Of a stretch of DNA of 64,000 nucleotides, positions 1 to 9,500 are shown piece after piece; positions within the stretch are counted from its first letter, which is position 1; every line of letters begins with the position of its first letter. Under the pieces are notes generated by a model. The model searched no databases. It was given only the letters and a program-made list of their open reading frames with translations, and had not been told where the DNA came from. The stretch comes from Pseudomonadota bacterium. Lineage in GTDB: Bacteria > Desulfobacterota > Binatia > Binatales > Binataceae. The stretch spans positions 124,001 through 188,000 of the forward strand of contig JAJPHZ010000041.1 in assembly GCA_021325025.1 (NCBI GenBank), in the 5' to 3' direction. Both the position numbers and the translations under genes were made by a program.

Positions 1-436
1 AGCGGGCCAGATACTTGGGCATCTGGTCGACCAATCCCATCGTCGCCCGGTCCGGCATCGGGCCCTCGACCATCTGCGCCGCGATGCCGGCGGTTATCGC
101 AACTCGATTGGTCTCCAGCCATTCGATCGCGCGGCGCATCCAGTCCCGGAAGTCATCGCGCGAGCCGCTTTCGAGCAAATTGTCGAGTTCCGAGTAGAAC
201 TGCTGGACCTCGGGAATCATCCGTAAGCCGAGCTCGGCGATGATGTCCTGCTTGCTGTGGAAGTGAAGATAGAACGTCGCCCGGCTCGCGCCCGCGGCAG
301 CGGCGATATCGTCGGCGGTGGCAGCAACGTAGCCCTTGTGCGCGAAGACCTTTAGCGCCCCTTGGATGAGCCGCTCGCGGGTGAATTCCCGCTGCTGCTC
401 GCGGAGGGAAGGCGCGGCGGTGTCAGCCTTTGGCAT
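1..436 (-). CDS. TetR/AcrR family transcriptional regulator (C-terminus beyond window edge)
   Basis: This gene is absent from the ORF track because it runs off the left edge; I translated it by hand from the ATG at 436, preceded by AGGAACA. About 145 residues are visible. Residues 20-65 form a typical TetR N-terminal domain with a helix-turn-helix (ADDIAAAAGASRATFYLHF), followed by the start of the ligand-binding helices. TetR proteins are cytoplasmic dimers that usually repress nearby genes until a small ligand binds. The gene lies 83 bases behind the LLM monooxygenase on the same strand, so the two are probably co-transcribed and autoregulated. The palindrome at 1747-1761 is a candidate operator. 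The ligand cannot be read from the sequence. Confidence 0.9.
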   Translation of the reverse strand, partial: MPKADTAAPSLREQQREFTRERLIQGALKVFAHKGYVAATADDIAAAAGASRATFYLHFHSKQDIIAELGLRMIPEVQQFYSELDNLLESGSRDDFRDWMRRAIEWLETNRVAITAGIAAQMVEGPMPDRATMGLVDQMPKYLAR

Positions 437-519
437 TGATCGCTGTTCCTTTGTCGCAACACTCCCGGGGTGCGGAGCAACCGAAGCTCGCGGCCCTGCT
501 ATCCACCTCGGTGACGTCC

Positions 520-1716
520 CTAATTGACCACGGTACCTGACTGAACTGCTGTAACGTCACCGGTGTAGCTGATCGGCTCCTGCAGCGGGATGGCATGCAT
601 GGCCGGCAGGACCTCGCGCGCGAACAGGCGCAGGCTGCGGTGCGCAACTTCAAGCGGCATCGAGCCGTACTTGAACACCAGCATGAACTCCTCGGGATGG
701 AAGGCGTCGCACAGCGTTTGGAGTTTGCGCAGGCATTGCTCGGGTGTTCCCCAGACGTGGTTGTTGATGTAGGTGGCGGCCATGTGTTGGGTGAGCACCT
801 CGCGGCTGGGGACGACCCCGGCCTGTGCGGCGTAGTGCTCGTAGCCCTTGATGTGGGCGAAGTGGTCGCCGCCGAGTTCGTACTCCCGCGCCGCGCTGTC
901 GACGTACTGCGGGATGTACTTCCGTGCCAACTCCTCGGCCTGGGACGCCGCCGCAGCGCACATGACGTTTAGGTGGATGCGCGGACGCGCCGGCGGCAGG
1001 CCAATCTGCGCGCGCACCCGCCCGAACGCCTCCAGATCGGCGTGGTAATCCTCGAACGCCTTCTGCGGTATGATCATCGGTCTGAGCCCATGGCGCGCGC
1101 CGATGGGCGCTGACTGCGGGCTTCCCCACGAGAAGTGGAGATTGTCGATGAGCTGGCGCGCATCGCGCGGACGCGGCCGCACCGTGATATCCCGCAAGTT
1201 GTAGATCTCGCCCTCGTAAGAGAACTGCTCCTGCGTCAGCGCCAGCTTGACAATCTCAACGCCCTCATCGAAACGTTGCCGCGACTCGTTCATGTCGATG
1301 CCCAGTTGGCGGAACTCGCGGCGCGCGGCGCCGCGCCCGAAACCGATGAACGGCGTCCGCCCGCGCATCGCGTACTGGAGCATGATGATGTCCTCCGCCA
1401 CCCGGATCGGATGATGCCAGGGCAGCACGACGACCATCGTCCCGAGATCGATTCTGCTCGTGGCGCCGGCGAAGAAGGTCAGGAGCTGCAGCGCGTTCGT
1501 CACCATCGTATACGGTGTCACGTGGTGCTCGATGGTCCACAGCGAGTCGAAGCCCAGTTCCTCGACCTGCAGACCGAACTCGATCTCCTCCTGCCAGATC
1601 CTGGCGTCCGCGGCGGGGTCGAGCGCCGGCGCGTCCTGCCCGCGCTCCTTCGCCTCGTACCGATCCCAGTCCGCGTAGTTCTGCACGTACAATGTAACTC
1701 CAACCCGCATATTCAT
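520..1716 (-). CDS. LLM class flavin-dependent oxidoreductase (luciferase-like monooxygenase)
   Basis: About 398 residues with the bacterial luciferase-like TIM-barrel pattern: an early strand (MRVGVTLY), a SLWTIEHH segment near residue 60, an RIDLGTMVVVLPWHHP strand and an RTPFIGFGRGAARREF phosphate-binding loop. Such enzymes use FMN or F420 to oxygenate or oxidise small organic substrates. It is longer than the approximately 310-residue LLM paralogues elsewhere in the window and belongs to a different subgroup. The ORF track starts at a GTG (1731), but an ATG at 1716 is preceded by GGCGGGA at good spacing and is preferred. It is the first gene of a likely two-gene unit with the downstream TetR regulator. 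Substrate unknown. Confidence 0.88.
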   Translation of the reverse strand: MNMRVGVTLYVQNYADWDRYEAKERGQDAPALDPAADARIWQEEIEFGLQVEELGFDSLWTIEHHVTPYTMVTNALQLLTFFAGATSRIDLGTMVVVLPWHHPIRVAEDIIMLQYAMRGRTPFIGFGRGAARREFRQLGIDMNESRQRFDEGVEIVKLALTQEQFSYEGEIYNLRDITVRPRPRDARQLIDNLHFSWGSPQSAPIGARHGLRPMIIPQKAFEDYHADLEAFGRVRAQIGLPPARPRIHLNVMCAAAASQAEELARKYIPQYVDSAAREYELGGDHFAHIKGYEHYAAQAGVVPSREVLTQHMAATYINNHVWGTPEQCLRKLQTLCDAFHPEEFMLVFKYGSMPLEVAHRSLRLFAREVLPAMHAIPLQEPISYTGDVTAVQSGTVVN

Positions 1717-1746
1717 CTGGTTTCCCGCCACGGTGGTCTCGCTCGC

Positions 1747-1761
1747 TAGACAGTCTGACTA
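1747..1761. promoter_or_regulatory. Candidate TetR operator: 15-base palindrome
   Basis: The sequence TAGACAGTCTGACTA has arms TAG-n-CAG-n-CTG-n-CTA that are symmetric at 12 of 15 positions. It lies about 30 bases upstream of the LLM start, where the -10 region would fall relative to a TTGACA box on the minus strand at 1781-1776. Palindromes of this size next to the regulated gene are typical of TetR-family operators. Binding is inferred. Confidence 0.45.
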
Positions 1762-2382
1762 CTCTTCAGGTATTCTGTCAAATGGTCGGATCAATCTTCA
1801 ACCCATTGCCGGAGTTTCTGCATCCTTCCATCCAACCGTGCTCGGGTCGGGGCGGGTGGTGGCGCGAGCGAACAAACGCTCACGCGGCATGGCGGGGACG
1901 CCCGTCCCGCTCGTTTTTTCTTCGGGCCATGAGTATCTCTGATAAGCGGTCCCAATCAGCGAGCCGAGACAGGCTGCGGCTAGGCCACTCGGGATTGTGT
2001 GGCGCGAACCAAAACAGCGGTTGTCGCATTTCGCGAAAGGCCAAGCGAGCGTTAGATTTTCAGTGCGCACAGGGGGCTTGCCATCACGCCAGCTTCGCAT
2101 TTCGAAAAAGCGGTCCACGATGCGCCCAGGCTTGGTCATCAGCAAAAGCCCCGGAAAATGGCCATTTTATCCCGGAACGCCCCAAGGTACATGAATTGCT
2201 ACAGACTCCGATGCGCTGTTCCCCCAGACAGCGCCATCCCCAGCGGAATGGCCGGGCTGGCGTGACCGTTGGCATCCCCGAATCAGCGGTCGACAACACG
2301 TGCAGCCCGGCCAATCCCATCCTTCGGAAGATTGCGCAGGACGGTGGCCGTGAACGCGCATGTGCGGCGCTGGAGTGTTTGA
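1762..2382. other. Intergenic stretch without a credible gene
   Basis: About 620 bases separate the LLM promoter from the end of the enoyl-CoA hydratase. The listed ORFs here (for example 1782-2444 plus and 1798-2145 minus) have no recognisable domain, no good ribosome site and biased composition. The stretch carries a GGCGGGGACGCCCG hairpin-like motif near 1891, which resembles the GCGGGCAGGACGCCCGC hairpin at 12005. This suggests a dispersed intergenic repeat. Nothing else is seen. Confidence 0.5.
1776..1781 (-). promoter_or_regulatory. Putative -35 box for the LLM/TetR unit
   Basis: A perfect TTGACA reads on the minus strand 60 bases upstream of the LLM start. The matching -10 region is poor by eye and falls inside the palindrome at 1747-1761, which would suit repression by occlusion. 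Confidence 0.35.
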
Positions 2383-3174
2383 CTAGCGTTTACCCGGAAA
2401 CTTCGGCGCCCGCTTCTGCATCATCGCGCGGATGCCCTCTTTGAAGTCCTCGGTCTTGTAGAGCGCGTCGAACGTCGCCATCGCGTCGCGGATCGCGGTG
2501 GGCAGGTCGGTTTCCATATGCTCATAGATTTCGCGCTTGATTTCCGCCACGGCCACCGGTGAGCAGTTCTCCGCGATCTCGGCGGCCAGCTCGCGCGCCT
2601 TGCCCATCAACTCGCCGTCGGGCACGACGTGGTTGACTAGCCCCAGTTCCAGGGCCTCCCTGGCGCTGATGGTGCGGGCGGTGAAGGCCAGCTCCAGCGC
2701 CTTGCCCCATCCGATAAGCCGCGCCAGCATCCAGCTCGCCCCGGCTTCCATCGCCAGTCCCCGCCGCGGGTACATCACCGAGAATTTGGCGCTTTCGGCT
2801 GCAAGGCGGATGTCCCAGAACATCAGCAGCGTGAAACCCCATCCGATTGCCGGCCCGTTGACGGCCGCGATCACCGGCTTGAGAATTTTCTGCGGATAGG
2901 TGAACTGGGTCACCCAATCCTTGAACACCGGCGATACTTCCACGTCCTGCTTGGATTGGCCCGACAGGATCGAGAGGTCCGCTCCCGAGCAGAACGTGCT
3001 GCCCGCGCCGGTGACGATAATCGCGCGGATTTGCCCGTCGGCTTCGGCGTCCTTCATCGCCTGGTAGACTTCCTCGCGCATCCTGAAGGTCCACGCGTTG
3101 CGCCGCTCGGGGCGGTTGAGGGTGATGGTGGCGATGTGGCCGTCCTTTTCAAATATCGTCTCTTTGTATTCCAT
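2383..3174 (-). CDS. Enoyl-CoA hydratase/isomerase (crotonase family)
   Basis: 263 residues, normal length for a crotonase. It opens with the usual strand and LNRPERRNA, followed by the CoA/oxyanion loop GSTFCSGADLS and the second oxyanion segment NGPAIGWGFTLL. The active-site segment reads YPRRGLAMEAGASWML. Here the usual FGQPE glutamate position is Tyr, while the Glu in the later G-L-x-x-E-A position is kept, as in the RRG-type subgroup of hydratases/isomerases. The ATG is preceded by AGGAGGAGCA. It is the last gene of a minus-strand operon (esterase, SDR, dehydrogenase, crotonase) with a 23-base gap. Hydration or isomerisation of an enoyl-CoA in a degradation pathway is likely; the substrate is unknown. 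Confidence 0.9.
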   Translation of the reverse strand: MEYKETIFEKDGHIATITLNRPERRNAWTFRMREEVYQAMKDAEADGQIRAIIVTGAGSTFCSGADLSILSGQSKQDVEVSPVFKDWVTQFTYPQKILKPVIAAVNGPAIGWGFTLLMFWDIRLAAESAKFSVMYPRRGLAMEAGASWMLARLIGWGKALELAFTARTISAREALELGLVNHVVPDGELMGKARELAAEIAENCSPVAVAEIKREIYEHMETDLPTAIRDAMATFDALYKTEDFKEGIRAMMQKRAPKFPGKR

Positions 3175-3197
3175 TGCTCCTCCTGGATAGACGGCGA

Positions 3198-4253
3198 TCA
3201 GAGTGCGTCGATCACCGCGGCGCCAAACTCGCGCGCCGACGCGCGCCCGCCCTGGTCGGGGGTCAGCGTCCTGCCTTGCGCGTAGACCTTGGAGATCGCC
3301 GCGTGCAGGCGATTGGCCGCCGAGGAGAAGCCCAGGTAGGAGAGCATCATCTCGGCCGACAGCAGGGTCGCGGTCGGATTGATGATGCCCAGCCCTTTGA
3401 TGTCGGGTGCTGAGCCGTGGACCGCTTCGAAGTAAGCGTAGGTGTCGCCGTAGCAGCCGCTGGGCGCCAGGCCCAGCCCGCCGATCAGGCCGGCGGCGGC
3501 GTCGGACAGGATGTCGCCGTAAAGATTGGGCAGCACCACGACGTCAAGTTCGTGCGGGGTCTGCACGATGCGGCGGGCAAAGTCGTCGACGATGAACTGC
3601 TGGTAGCTGAGTTCGGGGTAGCCGGCGACGGTCTCCTCAACCACGCGCCGAAACAGGCCGTCGGTATGGCGCAGCATGTTGTATTTGGCCGAGCAGGTGA
3701 CCTTGCCCTTGCCGCCCGCCGCCTTGCGCTGCATCGCAAGCTGGCAGGCGAAGTGCGCGACGCGCCGCGTGTTCTTCTCCGAGATCACCTTGACGGCGAT
3801 TTGCGCGTGCTCGTCGGTGGTGTCCAGCGGCTTGCCGGTCGACGCGCTCATCAGATGGGCCGGCGCCAGCGCCGGCAGCGGCGCCTCGACGCCGAGATAG
3901 AGGTCCTCGAGGTTCTCGCGCACGATGACGAAGTCGATGCCTTCGGGCCGGGCCAGTGGACTGCGGTATCCCTGCTGCCATGACACGGGGCGGACGTTGG
4001 CGTAGGTGCCCTTGCCCCATCGGAGATAGCCGATGCCCTGCGTTTTGCCGGAGGTTGCGCCGAACAGCGTGCTGTCGGAGGCGTCGATCGCACGGCGCAC
4101 CTGGACCACGGTTTCGCCCTTGACCCACTGTTCGCCGGGCGGAAATTCGACGAACTGGATGTCCAGTTCAAGCGCGCGCAGCACCGCCAGCGCCGGGCCC
4201 ATCGCCTCAGGCGCCGCGTCGTCGCCGGGCAACACAACGACCTTCTTGCTCAT
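3198..4253 (-). CDS. Isocitrate/isopropylmalate dehydrogenase family protein
   Basis: 351 residues of the beta-decarboxylating dehydrogenase fold. Visible motifs are the substrate loop with RENLEDLYLG, the catalytic lysine segment VTCSAKYNMLRHTDG, the metal-binding NLYGDILSDAAAGLIGGLG, and the cofactor loop FEAVHGSAPDIKG. These enzymes oxidise a 2-hydroxyacid NAD(P)-dependently and decarboxylate it. The context is catabolic (SDR upstream, crotonase downstream), with no leu or TCA genes nearby, so a role on a different malate-type substrate is possible. AGGAGGT precedes the ATG. Substrate specificity (isocitrate, 3-isopropylmalate, tartrate or other) cannot be settled from motifs. Confidence 0.88.
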   Translation of the reverse strand: MSKKVVVLPGDDAAPEAMGPALAVLRALELDIQFVEFPPGEQWVKGETVVQVRRAIDASDSTLFGATSGKTQGIGYLRWGKGTYANVRPVSWQQGYRSPLARPEGIDFVIVRENLEDLYLGVEAPLPALAPAHLMSASTGKPLDTTDEHAQIAVKVISEKNTRRVAHFACQLAMQRKAAGGKGKVTCSAKYNMLRHTDGLFRRVVEETVAGYPELSYQQFIVDDFARRIVQTPHELDVVVLPNLYGDILSDAAAGLIGGLGLAPSGCYGDTYAYFEAVHGSAPDIKGLGIINPTATLLSAEMMLSYLGFSSAANRLHAAISKVYAQGRTLTPDQGGRASAREFGAAVIDAL

Positions 4254-4278
4254 CGCCGGTACCTCCTGCGCCTGACAA

Positions 4279-5190
4279 TCAGCGGCGCGATGACGGCGGC
4301 GGGCCTTGGAACATCCGGGGTTTTTGCACGTCGCGCGCCATCGTCTTGCGCATCACCTTGAAGAACTGGTCGAGGTCCCACGGGCCCTTGTTGTAGACGG
4401 TCCTCTCGGGACTCATGTGGTAGTAGCGCGTCACGCTGTAGCCTTCCGAGCCGAACACCTGGCCGGTGATATCGCCCGCCTCGTCGCTGGCCAGGAAGAT
4501 CACGATCGGCGCGACGTTGGCGGGATCGTGCACGGTGCCCCGGGCCTCGGTGCTGGGCGTGATGCGAAAGGATTCCTGGTGGATGGTATCGGTCATGCGG
4601 GTGGCGGCCACCGGAAAAATCGCGTTGCAGGTGATTCCGTAGCGGCGCAGGCCGTTGGCGGTGCTCCAGGTCAGGCCCAGAATTCCCGCCTTGGCCGCCG
4701 AGTAGCTGGGCTGTCCCGGACTGCCCAGGGCGGCGTTGGAGGAGAAATTGATGATGCGTCCGTAGCGGCGCTCGCGCATGTGCGCCGAGGCAAACCGGCT
4801 GGTGCAGAAGGTGCCCTTGAGGTGGGAGTTCAACACCTTGTCCCAGTCCTCTTCACCCATGTTGAAGATCATGCGGTCGCGGATGACACCGGCCAGATTG
4901 ACCAGGATGTCGAGTTTGCCGTACTCCTTGAGCGCCTGATCGACCAGCGCTTTGCCGCCCTCCATCGTCGAGATGTCGCCCAGGTTGGCCACCGCCTGTC
5001 CGCCCGCCGCCTTGATCTCGGCGGCCACGTCGATGGCGGGCGAAGTGCGCTCGCGCTCGCCGACCAGCGTCACGCCCAGGTCGTTGACTACGATCGCGGC
5101 GCCCTGTGCGGCCATCGCCTTGGCCAGCGCGCGTCCGATTCCGCGGCCCGCGCCGGTGATGGCCGCCACTTTTCCGTCAAGCTTGCCCAT
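4279..5190 (-). CDS. SDR family NAD(P)-dependent oxidoreductase
   Basis: 303 residues from the ATG at 5190. The ORF track extends a further 75 residues upstream, but that part is an out-of-frame reading of the neighbouring esterase. The Rossmann motif TGAGRGIG is at residues 12-19. The catalytic triad segment is NFSSNAALGSPGQPSYSAAK, with Ser150/151, Tyr163 and Lys167. A C-terminal extension of roughly 50 residues goes beyond the usual 250-residue SDR; it ends in a basic, proline-rich tail. The best general match is the multifunctional-enzyme-type 3-hydroxyacyl-CoA dehydrogenase SDRs, which fits a crotonase in the same operon. It lies 16 bases after the esterase and 25 before the dehydrogenase. 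Confidence 0.88.
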   Translation of the reverse strand: MGKLDGKVAAITGAGRGIGRALAKAMAAQGAAIVVNDLGVTLVGERERTSPAIDVAAEIKAAGGQAVANLGDISTMEGGKALVDQALKEYGKLDILVNLAGVIRDRMIFNMGEEDWDKVLNSHLKGTFCTSRFASAHMRERRYGRIINFSSNAALGSPGQPSYSAAKAGILGLTWSTANGLRRYGITCNAIFPVAATRMTDTIHQESFRITPSTEARGTVHDPANVAPIVIFLASDEAGDITGQVFGSEGYSVTRYYHMSPERTVYNKGPWDLDQFFKVMRKTMARDVQKPRMFQGPPPSSRR

Positions 5191-5206
5191 GAAAGTCGCT
5201 CTTGAT

Positions 5207-6400
5207 TCAGGCCGCGCAGACCGCCGCCATGCTGGAGATCGCCACCACGCGTTTGGCGTGGCGATAATCGTTGCGATCGACACCGTTGGTGCAGTAGCCG
5301 AAGGAAATCCCGGTGGCCGGGTCCGCCCACGCCACCTGACCACCGACGCCATTGTGGCCGAAGGCCTGCGCCGAGTTGGTCTTGCCAAAGCCGCGCACGC
5401 CGGCCTTGCCGTCACCGCCGGCGATCGTCATGCCCAGGCATCGGTTGGGCGGGATGCGGAAGATCGGGTCGAAATAGCCCTCGGTGCGCACGCGCAGCAC
5501 GTCGCGCAGCAGATCCTCGCGCCATACCTGGGTCCCGTCGGGCGCGCGTCCGCCGCGCACCAGCGCCTGGTAGAACATCGCGAGCGCGCCGGCCGTTGCC
5601 ACCGCGCCGCCGCCCGGGCATCCGGCCTCCAACACCTCGGGCTTGTTGAAGCCGAGGATGGTCTCGTCGTTGATTTCCGCCGGCATCACCAGGTTGATGC
5701 CCATGGCCTTCATGTCTTCGGCGGTCATCGGTTCGCCGACGTAGGTGAGTTGCGCCTGCCGGTGCTGCTGCTCGCGCGGCAGTCCCATCATCAGGTTGGG
5801 TATGCCCAGCGGCTCGGCGACCCGCACCCGCACAAAATCGCGGAAGTCCATGCCGCTCAGCCGCTCGACGATCTCCGCCATCACCCAATGCGCAGAGGTG
5901 GCGTGATAGGCGTATTTCTTGCCGGCGGGAAACTGCAACCGCCAGCTCTGAAAGCGCCGCAGGCGCGCCGACCGATCGAGCCATTCGCGCTGCGCGTAAG
6001 GCGCGTCGGGGAAGCCGCCGGTGTGGAGGAACAACTGCTCGACGGTGACCGCTTCCTTGCCGTTGGTGCCGAACTCGGGCACGTACTTGACCACTGGCTG
6101 GGTGATGTCCAGCTTGCCGTCCTGAATCAAAAGCCAGGTGGCAGCGGACATGATGCCCTTGGCGCAGGAGAACACCACGTACAACGTGTCGTTGGTGACG
6201 GGCTTTTTGACCCCGCCCTGCACCGCCTCGCCGAAGGCGCGCGCCGCGCCGATTTTGCCGTGGCGTGCGATCGCCACCTGGCAGGAGGGCAGCAGGCCTT
6301 CTTTGACTTCGCGCTGCGCGCGCTCGAACATCGCCTCGACTTTGGCCGGGTCAAGTCCGGCTTGCGCCGGGCTGCTGGCATAAAACTGCGCTTCTGACAT
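5207..6400 (-). CDS. Serine hydrolase of the beta-lactamase/esterase (class C-like) family
   Basis: 397 residues from the ATG at 6400, chosen over the upstream ORF start because GAGG sits 12 bases before it and homologues begin close to this point. The SxxK nucleophile motif is Ser78-Cys-Ala-Lys81. It is followed by an HTGG segment in the place of the common HTSG and a YHAT segment where Y-x-N usually lies. No signal peptide is visible, so the enzyme is probably cytoplasmic, as for EstB-like esterases acting on esters or lactones. It is the first gene of the four-gene minus operon and could release the hydroxyacid or acid used by the following dehydrogenases. Confidence 0.85.
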   Translation of the reverse strand: MSEAQFYASSPAQAGLDPAKVEAMFERAQREVKEGLLPSCQVAIARHGKIGAARAFGEAVQGGVKKPVTNDTLYVVFSCAKGIMSAATWLLIQDGKLDITQPVVKYVPEFGTNGKEAVTVEQLFLHTGGFPDAPYAQREWLDRSARLRRFQSWRLQFPAGKKYAYHATSAHWVMAEIVERLSGMDFRDFVRVRVAEPLGIPNLMMGLPREQQHRQAQLTYVGEPMTAEDMKAMGINLVMPAEINDETILGFNKPEVLEAGCPGGGAVATAGALAMFYQALVRGGRAPDGTQVWREDLLRDVLRVRTEGYFDPIFRIPPNRCLGMTIAGGDGKAGVRGFGKTNSAQAFGHNGVGGQVAWADPATGISFGYCTNGVDRNDYRHAKRVVAISSMAAVCAA

Positions 6401-6561
6401 CACCTGCACCTCGGTTGTGGGGCAGCGGCGCAAATCCGCTGCGGTTGCAGTAGGTGTTGTAAACCATCCAGCGCGAAAAGTCACAGGCTTGCGGAATCCG
6501 TTGCTTAAACAAAGAACGGGGCTTCGACGCCCGAACGTACACCCATAAAAGAAGTGGAGCG

Positions 6562-9500
6562 CTACTTCAAAGTGAACGCTCCACCCGGATCGTTGCCCGA
6601 ACTGGAGTAGGGCACAAAAGGCGGGTTGAGTGCCTGCACGTACGCAGGACCCGGCAGCGCGCCAGCCGGTACGGTGAAGGTGAACTGTGCATCGTTGACC
6701 AGATGGAGCGGAATCACGGGCTTGCCCGAGTTGAGCCCGCCCAGGTTCAGCACGCCGCCGCCTTGCGCATTGAAGAAGTTGATCACCGTCAGCGCGGAGA
6801 AACCGCTGCCGTTGACGGTGAGCGTCGACACGTTCTGCGAGACCGACGTTACGTGAACATGCGCCCCGATCGGCACCGATACCGCGTTGCTGCTTTTCCC
6901 ATACTTACCGTCGCTGCCTTTGTTGACCACCACCAGCGAGCCCGGTCCTGTCGGTACACCTATCGGCAGTGTGAAGTTGAACGAAGTTGAGCTCAGCCCG
7001 CCGGTGCCCGGGTTGACATAAACCGGGCCGACGTTGCCGGAGGCGCCGAACACGTTGACCGCCACGCCGTCGGCTGCGTCAAACCCGGTGCCGCCTAAGG
7101 TTACGCTGCTGCCCTGCACGATGACGGTCTGGACGTTGTTGGTGGCATAGTTGGGGTCGCTGCTGGTCGCCGCCAGGTCTATCCCGTCGATACTCGTAAG
7201 GCTCGGAATGCCGGCCGGTGCGTAGCCCTGCAACAACGCGTAGAAATTATTGGATGTGGTGTAACCGGCGTCGGTGTTGACGACCACCACCGTGGCGAAC
7301 CCATCTCCAAGCAGGACCGTGTCCGGTACCGGTACTGTCAGCGTGGTAGAGCCGTGGGGAGCGATCGGCTTAAGCGGACCCTCGTTAATCGGTCCCTTGG
7401 CGGTGGCGACGAAGAAGTTGACCACCGAGCCCGCGGTAAAACCGGTTCCGTTGATGGTAAAGCTGCTGCCCACCAGGATTGTTTTCGTGCCCAGCGAGCT
7501 GATATGAGGCGTGACCGGGGTGGCAGTTGGAGTGGCCGTCGGAGCGTTGGCAGTGCCGGTAGCGGTTGGTATCGGTGTTGGTGTACGGCCAAGCGTCGCA
7601 GTGGGTACCGGAGTCCAAGTCGCGGTGCCACTTGGGGTCGGCGTCGGCGAAAGGGTCGGGGTCGGCGACCGGGTGGGCGCAATCGCGTCCGACTCGTACG
7701 CACCGATGTCGCAGGCGGGCGGGTTGTCTCCCGGATCGGGGCGGGCGAAACCGCGCTGGTCGGTCGTCAGCGGATTTGGCGGTGACGACTGGTCGGTGCA
7801 TGAGGCTAGAGGGATAGCGTCGATGGCTGGGCTGCCCGGCAGCAGCGCGACGGTTTGAGTGGGGCCGCCGTTGTCCGCAAGCGGGCCCAGTTTCGGATCG
7901 GTGCCATTCAGGCTGCCAACGGCAGTGAATCCGCACGAGTTGTCATCGGAGATGTTGTAACCTGCATCGTTGATGGGACCGCTGCAATTCCCCGAGCCAG
8001 TCACGCTGCCGGCGGCAAGGATTGTGCCCTTAAGATTCAACATCGCATCAGGCAGCACGTAAATAGCGCTTTGCCAGAACGTGCAGTTGGTAATGGACAT
8101 GTTCCGGCTATAAGTGGCGTTACCTGGGTTGTTCACGAAGGTGCTGTTCGTAATCGCCCCAGTCATAGCGAGTATTACCCTTTGGTTCGCGTCGAACTCG
8201 CTGCCGGTGACCTTCAATGTTCCGAGACTCGAAATGGCGCCCTGATTGTTGGAAAATGTGCTGTTGGTGATGGCCAGCGTTCCTTGGTTTGCAACCGCCG
8301 CATCCGAAGAGGTTTTATGATTGGCAAACGTGCTGTTGGCGATAGTGAGCGTCCCGCCATTGAACAGCGCCCCGCCGCTGGGGCCTGCGTTGTTCGAAAA
8401 CGTGCTGCCCGCGATGCTTAACGCGGCCAGATTGTAAACGGCGCCGCCTAAGGCCGCAGCGGATGTGGCGTTCACGATGTTGTCCGAAAGCGTACTGTTG
8501 ATGATGGTCAACGGGCCCCCATTCCAGATACCGCCGCCCTCACCATTGCCGCCGACCGCCCCGCCGCGTTCCCAGAACCGGCCGGTCGCTATGTTGCCCG
8601 ACACAGAACTGCCGATGAGAGTGAATGGGCCCGTGCTCCAGATCGCGCCGCCACTGCCGCTGGCGTTGAAGTACCCGCCAATGGCCTGGTTAGATGAAAA
8701 CGTAGTGTTGGCTATGGCCAGCGTCCCCTGACTCCAGATCGCTCCCCCGTCGCCCTCTCCGCCAACGCGGCCCTGGGCCGTGTTGGTGGAAAACGAACTG
8801 TTACTGATGCTCAACGTCGCGTCACTCCATATAGCGCCGCCCCGGGCTGAACCGCCGCCCAGCATGCTATAGCCGGCAGCTTGGTTATTGGAGACCGTGC
8901 CATAGACGATGGTCAACGTCCCGTGATTTACGATGGCACCGCCAACTTGGTCGGGCGCGCTTGACGTTCCTGCCACACTGCCATTTGTCAACGTCAGAAA
9001 CTCCAAGTTGACCATGGCGCCCGCAGCCACCTGCATCAGCCGGACCGTGCCGCCACCGTCGATCGTGATGCCGGGCGAGCCGGTCGGCCCAATAATGGTT
9101 AGGTTGCCCAAGATGGTGGGCAGCGTGCTCGCCAACGTGATGGTGCCGGTGACGCTGAATGCGATTGTGCCACCAAATGGCCCGCAACTGCCGGTGCCGG
9201 GCGCTCCGTTGGCCAGGTTGATCGCCTCGCGCAGGGTGCAATGACCGGGGTTGGTGTCGTCGGCAAGCGAATCAACGAACGTCGTACCAGGAGGAAAAGT
9301 TGGCGTTGCGCTCGGTGTGGGGAAAGACGGTGTGCCGCTCGGCGAGGGCGTCAGAGTAGGCGTGGTTGTGGGAGTCGGAGTGGGAATCGGTGTCGGCGTG
9401 GCAGTAGCGGACGGCGACGGCGTGGGTGCAATCGCTCCAGACTCGTACGCCCCTATGTCACAGGCAAGTGGGTTGTCACCCGGGTCGGGGCGGGGAAAGC

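Noticed and set aside
1782-2444. 220-residue plus ORF in the gap before the crotonase
   Set aside because: Composition is Arg/Ser/Pro rich, no ribosome site or domain is seen, and it runs into the antisense of the crotonase.
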